In this document: piece by piece, positions 60,938-64,000 of the stretch
Layout: each line of letters starts with the position of its first letter
Position numbering within the stretch: position 1 is the stretch's first letter
DNA from: Carboxydocella sporoproducens DSM 16521
GTDB taxonomy: Bacteria > Bacillota > GCA-003054495 > Carboxydocellales > Carboxydocellaceae
DNA: 64,000 bases
NCBI RefSeq assembly: GCF_900167165.1
Contig: NZ_FUXM01000007.1
Span: forward strand, 31,046 to 95,045
Reading direction: 5' to 3'
Program-made: the position numbers and the translations under genes
The notes under the pieces: generated by a model
Told to the model about the DNA's origin: nothing
Database searches by the model: none
Seen by the model: only the letters and a program-made list of their open reading frames with translations

Positions 60938-61828
60938 GTGCAGGAAGTATTGCTGAATGTGATAAAAAGCTCAATCAATGAAATTTTAGCCGGTATGTAT
61001 GATGCAGTGCGCATAGTTTGTTGTGCCAGCCATGACCAGTATATATTGACTGCTGATGGGGAACTGAAAAAGCAGGAAATCAGCTGTCATGAATTCTGGC
61101 AACGCCCTCACCCCTGCCAGAATTGCGTCGGCCAGCGGTCCAAACATTCCTGTGGGCAGGAGGAAAAGGTGGAAATCTATGAAGATAAAATCTTCCTGGT
61201 CGTTGCTATGCCCCTGGCCGGAGGCGAGTATGTGCTGGAAATCATCAAGGACATTTCCCATCTGATCGGTGCCAGAAATGAGATCATCCAGCGCTGTGAA
61301 CAGCTGCGGGAACAGCTGGAGGTGCTGGCTCGCCAGGCTTATGTGGATAGCCTGACGGGCCTGTGGAACCGCCGCTACCTGGAGGAAAAATTTCCTGAGA
61401 CCCTGAAAAAGGCCGGTCTAATGGGGAAACAGGTTGCCGTTTTGATGGTGGATATTGATCATTTTAAACAAATTAATGATACATATGGTCATAACTTCGG
61501 CGACCGGGTCTTAGAACGGGTGGGACAGATTTTACAACAGGGGATTCGCGGCCGGGATGCGGCAGTGCGTTATGGTGGGGAAGAATTTGTCGTTATTCTT
61601 TACGATGTGCCGGCGGAAGTAGCAGTGCGCATTGCCGAAAGGATGCGTAACCAGATTGCAGCCGAGGAGTTTCAGTTCTGTGACCGCCAGGTCCGGGTTA
61701 CTGTCAGTATCGGTCTGGCTTTCAGTCGGGCAGACAAATCAGCTGAGGACTTGCTGGCCAGTGCTGATCGCCGCCTCTATCTGGCCAAACAACAAGGGCG
61801 CAACCGGGTGATCTGGACAGAAGCATAA
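60938..61828 (+). CDS. Diguanylate cyclase with cysteine-rich PAS-like sensor
   Basis: The 296-residue protein has an N-terminal PAS-like domain with a cysteine cluster (VCCAS, then SCHEFWQRPHPCQNC and HSC) suited to a metal, heme or redox cofactor. A coiled linker follows. The GGDEF domain contains an intact GGEEF active site near 213 and an RGRD inhibitory site five residues before it, plus VDIDHFKQINDTYGH for GTP and metal binding. It should make cyclic di-GMP in response to a redox or metal cue. No membrane segment is present. GTG start after AGGGGG. Confidence 0.92.
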   Translation: MQEVLLNVIKSSINEILAGMYDAVRIVCCASHDQYILTADGELKKQEISCHEFWQRPHPCQNCVGQRSKHSCGQEEKVEIYEDKIFLVVAMPLAGGEYVLEIIKDISHLIGARNEIIQRCEQLREQLEVLARQAYVDSLTGLWNRRYLEEKFPETLKKAGLMGKQVAVLMVDIDHFKQINDTYGHNFGDRVLERVGQILQQGIRGRDAAVRYGGEEFVVILYDVPAEVAVRIAERMRNQIAAEEFQFCDRQVRVTVSIGLAFSRADKSAEDLLASADRRLYLAKQQGRNRVIWTEA

Positions 61829-61837
61829 AACAAGCCA

Positions 61838-61874
61838 GCCCTCCGCTTGCAGAATTTGCGGAGGGCCCATTTTA
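61838..61874. terminator. Convergent terminator
   Basis: GCCCTCCGC (61838-61846), 11-base loop, GCGGAGGGC (61858-61866), with short T-rich flanks on both strands. It lies between the diguanylate cyclase gene and the opposing membrane protein gene. Confidence 0.7.
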
Positions 61875-62177
61875 TGCTTCCGAGCGCTGAATTTTATGCC
61901 AGTGATAGAGGTAAACCGGAGTGGCAACACCGAATATAGCCAGGGAGCTGATTAATTCTCTAATTCGATAGTAGCGCTGCCGTTCCTGTTCGAGTTGCAG
62001 TTCCTCCTTGCTGGCCTGGGTACTGATAGGATCTTTGTAAACTACCGGAGGAGGTTCGGGGTAAACGATATTGACCACTGCATCCACAACCCGGATGGCA
62101 CCGATCACCATCATCATCAGGGTAGCAAAAGCGACCAGATATAGATAAATGCGGCGAATGTCCCAGTTGCTCGCCAT
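61872..62177 (-). CDS. Small membrane protein with two predicted spans
   Basis: The 101-residue protein is not recognised with confidence. It has a membrane segment (IYLYLVAFATLMMMVIGAI), a short proline-rich extracytoplasmic loop (YPEPPPVVYKDP) and a charged helix. A second weaker hydrophobic segment near the C-terminus (LAIFGVATPVYLYHW) follows. GGAAGGGAG supports ATG 62177; GTG 62186 would add three residues. It has its own promoter and faces the diguanylate cyclase gene. Confidence 0.7.
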   Translation of the reverse strand: MASNWDIRRIYLYLVAFATLMMMVIGAIRVVDAVVNIVYPEPPPVVYKDPISTQASKEELQLEQERQRYYRIRELISSLAIFGVATPVYLYHWHKIQRSEA

Positions 62178-62201
62178 TGAATTCACACTCCCTTCCTCTC
62201 T

Positions 62202-62229
62202 ATTATACTATCAAGTAGCGGAGTTGTAA
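62202..62229 (-). promoter_or_regulatory. Putative sigma-A promoter of the small membrane protein gene
   Basis: On the minus strand TTACAA (62224-62229), 16 bases, TATAAT (62202-62207). Confidence 0.5.
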
Positions 62230-62275
62230 AAGCTATGATAAAATGAGGAGAGCGAAATTTTTTGGAGGGAAGAGA

Positions 62276-62734
62276 ATGTTCTGGAGGCTTTTAGCGGGCT
62301 GGCTGGCCTTGGACCAGTTGACCAAATATCTGGTTTTAAATTATCTGCCGGAAGGCAATTCCATCCCAATCTGGCCGGGGGTGTTTCACCTTACCCATGT
62401 TTCTAATCCGGGGGCGGCCTTCGGTTTGATGCCCTTTAAGACGGGCCTGTTTTTGCTGGTGGCTCTGGTGGTAGTGGCTGTTGTCTTATTTTACCTGCCC
62501 CGGATTGGACGGGAACAGCTCTGGCTGCGGACTGCGCTGGCCTTGCAGGCAGCTGGTGCTATTGGCAATGCCATTGACCGCCTTAGATTTGGTTATGTAG
62601 TGGATTTTCTGGACTTTCAGGTTTGGCCTGTGTTCAATGTGGCGGATATCGGCATTACAGTAGGAGTGGGGATGCTGATCTGGCATTTGTGGCAACAGGA
62701 GAAAAAGGAGGAAGTATCAGAGCATGAAGGTTAA
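62276..62734 (+). CDS. lspA: Lipoprotein signal peptidase
   Basis: LspA cleaves the signal peptide of prolipoproteins after diacylglyceryl transfer. The 152-residue membrane protein has four spans, LALDQLTKYLV, HVSNPGAAFG and the two catalytic Asp residues in GNAIDRLRFG (Asp101) and FNVADIGITVG (Asp124). ATG 62276 follows GGAGGGAAGAG; an upstream in-frame ATG at 62243 lacks a good site. It overlaps the pseudouridine synthase gene by 11 bases, a conserved pair in Firmicutes. Confidence 0.95.
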   Translation: MFWRLLAGWLALDQLTKYLVLNYLPEGNSIPIWPGVFHLTHVSNPGAAFGLMPFKTGLFLLVALVVVAVVLFYLPRIGREQLWLRTALALQAAGAIGNAIDRLRFGYVVDFLDFQVWPVFNVADIGITVGVGMLIWHLWQQEKKEEVSEHEG

Positions 62735-63725
62735 TGAATTCTGGCCTGAAGATGAAGAGGATCTGGAATCTGAGGCTGAAACAGCTGAGGTGGAAGAACG
62801 AAGCTGGCAGGTAGAGCGAGAGTGGGCGGGCACCAGGCTGGATTTAGCATTGGCCAGAAAATATGATGATTTGAGTCGCAGTCGCGTACAAACTCTCATT
62901 GATGAAGGTCAGGTTCAGGTTAATGGTCAAAAAACAAAAGCCAACTATAAATTAAAAGCTGGAGATGAAGTCAATCTGCAGGTTCCTGCTCCTCGGCCCC
63001 TGACGGTAGAGCCGGAGCCCATTCCCCTGGAGGTGGTCTATGAGGACCAGGATGTAATTGTTATCAATAAACCCAGGGGCCTGGTGGTACATCCGGCGGT
63101 AGGTCACTGGACGGGGACACTGGTCAATGCCTTGCTCTGGCATTGCAAGGACCTGTCAGGTATCAATGGCCAGCTGCGGCCGGGGATTGTCCACCGTCTG
63201 GACCGGGATACTTCCGGCCTTCTGATGGTGGCCAAAAATGACTGGGCCCACCAGCAGTTGGCCCTTCAGATCAAGGAACGTTCAGTCAACCGCCGCTATC
63301 TGGCTTTAGTTCATGGTAATATCACAGAGCCAGCGGGAATAGTGGATGCACCTATCGGCCGGGATCCTAAAGACCGGCAACGCATGGCAGTTAACGTCAA
63401 AAACGGGAAACCTGCACTTACCCGGTACTGGGTGAAAGAGCGCTTTGGTGACTATACCCTGTTGGAATGTAAACTGGAAACAGGTCGCACCCACCAAATT
63501 CGGGTACACATGGCCTATCTGGGCTTTCCGGTAGTAGGGGACCCCAAGTATGGCCCCCAAAAAGCCCATTTTGGCCTGGCAGGGCAAATGCTCCATGCTT
63601 ACCTGCTGGGGTTTAAACATCCGCGAACAGGGGAATATCTGGAATTTACTGCTCCACTTCCGGCAGAGATGGAGGACGTACTGGCACAATTGCGAAGGAG
63701 GTATGCAGCAGCTTCAGAAAACTAG
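62724..63725 (+). CDS. rluD: RluA-family pseudouridine synthase (RluD-like)
   Basis: The 333-residue enzyme isomerises uridines in large-subunit rRNA. It has an acidic N-terminal extension of about 30 residues, an S4 RNA-binding domain (RLDLALARKYDDLSRSRVQT), and the catalytic motif HRLDRDTSGLLMVAKN with nucleophile Asp162. LETGRTHQIRVHM follows. The target positions are probably those of RluD/YlyB but cannot be proven here. GGAGG lies 12 bases before the ATG inside lspA. Confidence 0.93.
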   Translation: MKVNEFWPEDEEDLESEAETAEVEERSWQVEREWAGTRLDLALARKYDDLSRSRVQTLIDEGQVQVNGQKTKANYKLKAGDEVNLQVPAPRPLTVEPEPIPLEVVYEDQDVIVINKPRGLVVHPAVGHWTGTLVNALLWHCKDLSGINGQLRPGIVHRLDRDTSGLLMVAKNDWAHQQLALQIKERSVNRRYLALVHGNITEPAGIVDAPIGRDPKDRQRMAVNVKNGKPALTRYWVKERFGDYTLLECKLETGRTHQIRVHMAYLGFPVVGDPKYGPQKAHFGLAGQMLHAYLLGFKHPRTGEYLEFTAPLPAEMEDVLAQLRRRYAAASEN

Positions 63726-63797
63726 ACTATAATTATGGGACTATTATCCATTGGAGAAGCAGCAAAGTCCGGCAGGGTTTCGGGGAGCTGATCAGGA

Positions 63798-64000
63798 ATG
63801 CCAAAGAAACACGAGAAGAACAAATTTAGCATAACTGTGTGCGGGGAGTTTTTTCCGGAGATTTACCCGACTCACCGGTCTTCAAAGTGGAGCCGGGGCG
63901 AAGAAGACCCGCTGACTACGGAGATGCGTCTCTTCTGTGCCTGTATGCGGTGGGCCTTTAACCGGCTCCTGGAAGGTGCTTCCCGCCATGAAATCAAGAA
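63798..64000 (+). CDS. TnpB-like (IS200/IS605-type) protein, N-terminal fragment cut by window end
   Basis: An open frame from ATG 63798 runs to the window edge (67 complete codons). Its segment CMRWAFNRLLEGASRHEIK resembles the N-terminal helix of TnpB/OrfB proteins (typically RxAFNRLLEG). TnpB is the RNA-guided nuclease associated with IS200/IS605 elements. An in-frame stop lies 9 bases upstream, so this is the true N-terminus. Only AGGA precedes the ATG. No tnpA or element end is visible in the 70 bases before it. Confidence 0.6.
   Translation, partial: MPKKHEKNKFSITVCGEFFPEIYPTHRSSKWSRGEEDPLTTEMRLFCACMRWAFNRLLEGASRHEIK

Overview
The window looks like chromosomal DNA of an anaerobic, endospore-forming, probably thermophilic member of the Clostridia (Peptococcaceae / Carboxydocella-like; the species cannot be fixed from sequence alone). 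The evidence is a sporulation gene set (spoIVB, spo0A, spoIIM, sleB-like/ypeB, yteA-like), the Clostridia-type order nadK-methylase-argR-recN-spoIVB-spo0A, ferredoxin-dependent 2-oxoacid oxidoreductase, oxygen-sensitive enzymes (radical SAM ThiH, HdrA/MvhD) and a tungstate transporter. Coding density is high, most genes are on the + strand, and many neighbours overlap by 1-20 bases.

Layout. 1-2.3 kb: end of a chemotaxis receptor, then folD-fchA (one-carbon metabolism) behind a sigma-H-like promoter. 2.3-3.5 kb: two minus-strand genes (an orphan and a QueG-like Fe-S protein). 3.5-7.5 kb: mazF-like, nadK, methylase, argR, recN. 7.5-11.9 kb: sleB-like/ypeB, spoIVB, spo0A, with a sigma-H-like promoter before spo0A. 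12-15.6 kb: envelope cluster steA, steB-like, GT2, MraY-like. 15.6-24.8 kb: a sigma-54 activator followed by a near-consensus -24/-12 promoter and a nine-gene operon (buk, ptb, leucine dehydrogenase, a degenerate buk-like gene, a P-loop NTPase, vorDBAC). Together these would oxidise branched-chain amino acids to branched acids with ATP and reduced ferredoxin. 24.9-29.7 kb: peptidase, DUF3866, EndoQ-like nuclease, ComB-like orphan, spoIIM. 29.8-33.9 kb: nucleoside salvage (deoB, two diverged PNPs, pdp). 34.2-35.8 kb: an exported-protein/membrane-protein pair (DUF6230/DUF6114-like) of unknown function. 35.8-38.8 kb: ModE-like regulator and tupABC.

38.9-46.1 kb: tandem glycine riboswitch, gcvT-H-PA-PB, two radical SAM proteins resembling the LipS1/LipS2 lipoyl synthase, and a LipM-like octanoyltransferase, so the glycine cleavage system and the lipoylation of its H protein are encoded together. 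46.1-49.7 kb: a tRNA with a long variable arm, a tRNA-Sec-like anticodon arm, a Cys anticodon (GCA) and discriminator U (tRNA-ReC type), then hdrA-mvhD and a LysR regulator. 49.6-52.4 kb: a small L,D-transpeptidase, a membrane metallophosphoesterase and a type II NADH dehydrogenase. 52.5-56.2 kb: thiEFSGH on the minus strand under a TPP riboswitch. 56.2-63.7 kb: pduL-like, ACT/DUF711 pair, macrodomain, DUF5665, nitroreductase, yteA-like, a cysteine-rich diguanylate cyclase, a small membrane protein, lspA and an rluD-type gene. The window ends inside a TnpB-like gene.

Most noteworthy: the tRNA-ReC-like gene beside hdrA-mvhD; the sigma-54-controlled branched-chain operon with its decayed kinase paralogue; the gcv-LipS1/S2-LipM operon; tandem PNPs with swapped purine-binding residues; the DUF6230/DUF6114-like pair; the steAB-glycosyltransferase cluster; and a perfect 10-bp inverted repeat covering the ribosome binding site of the diguanylate cyclase.
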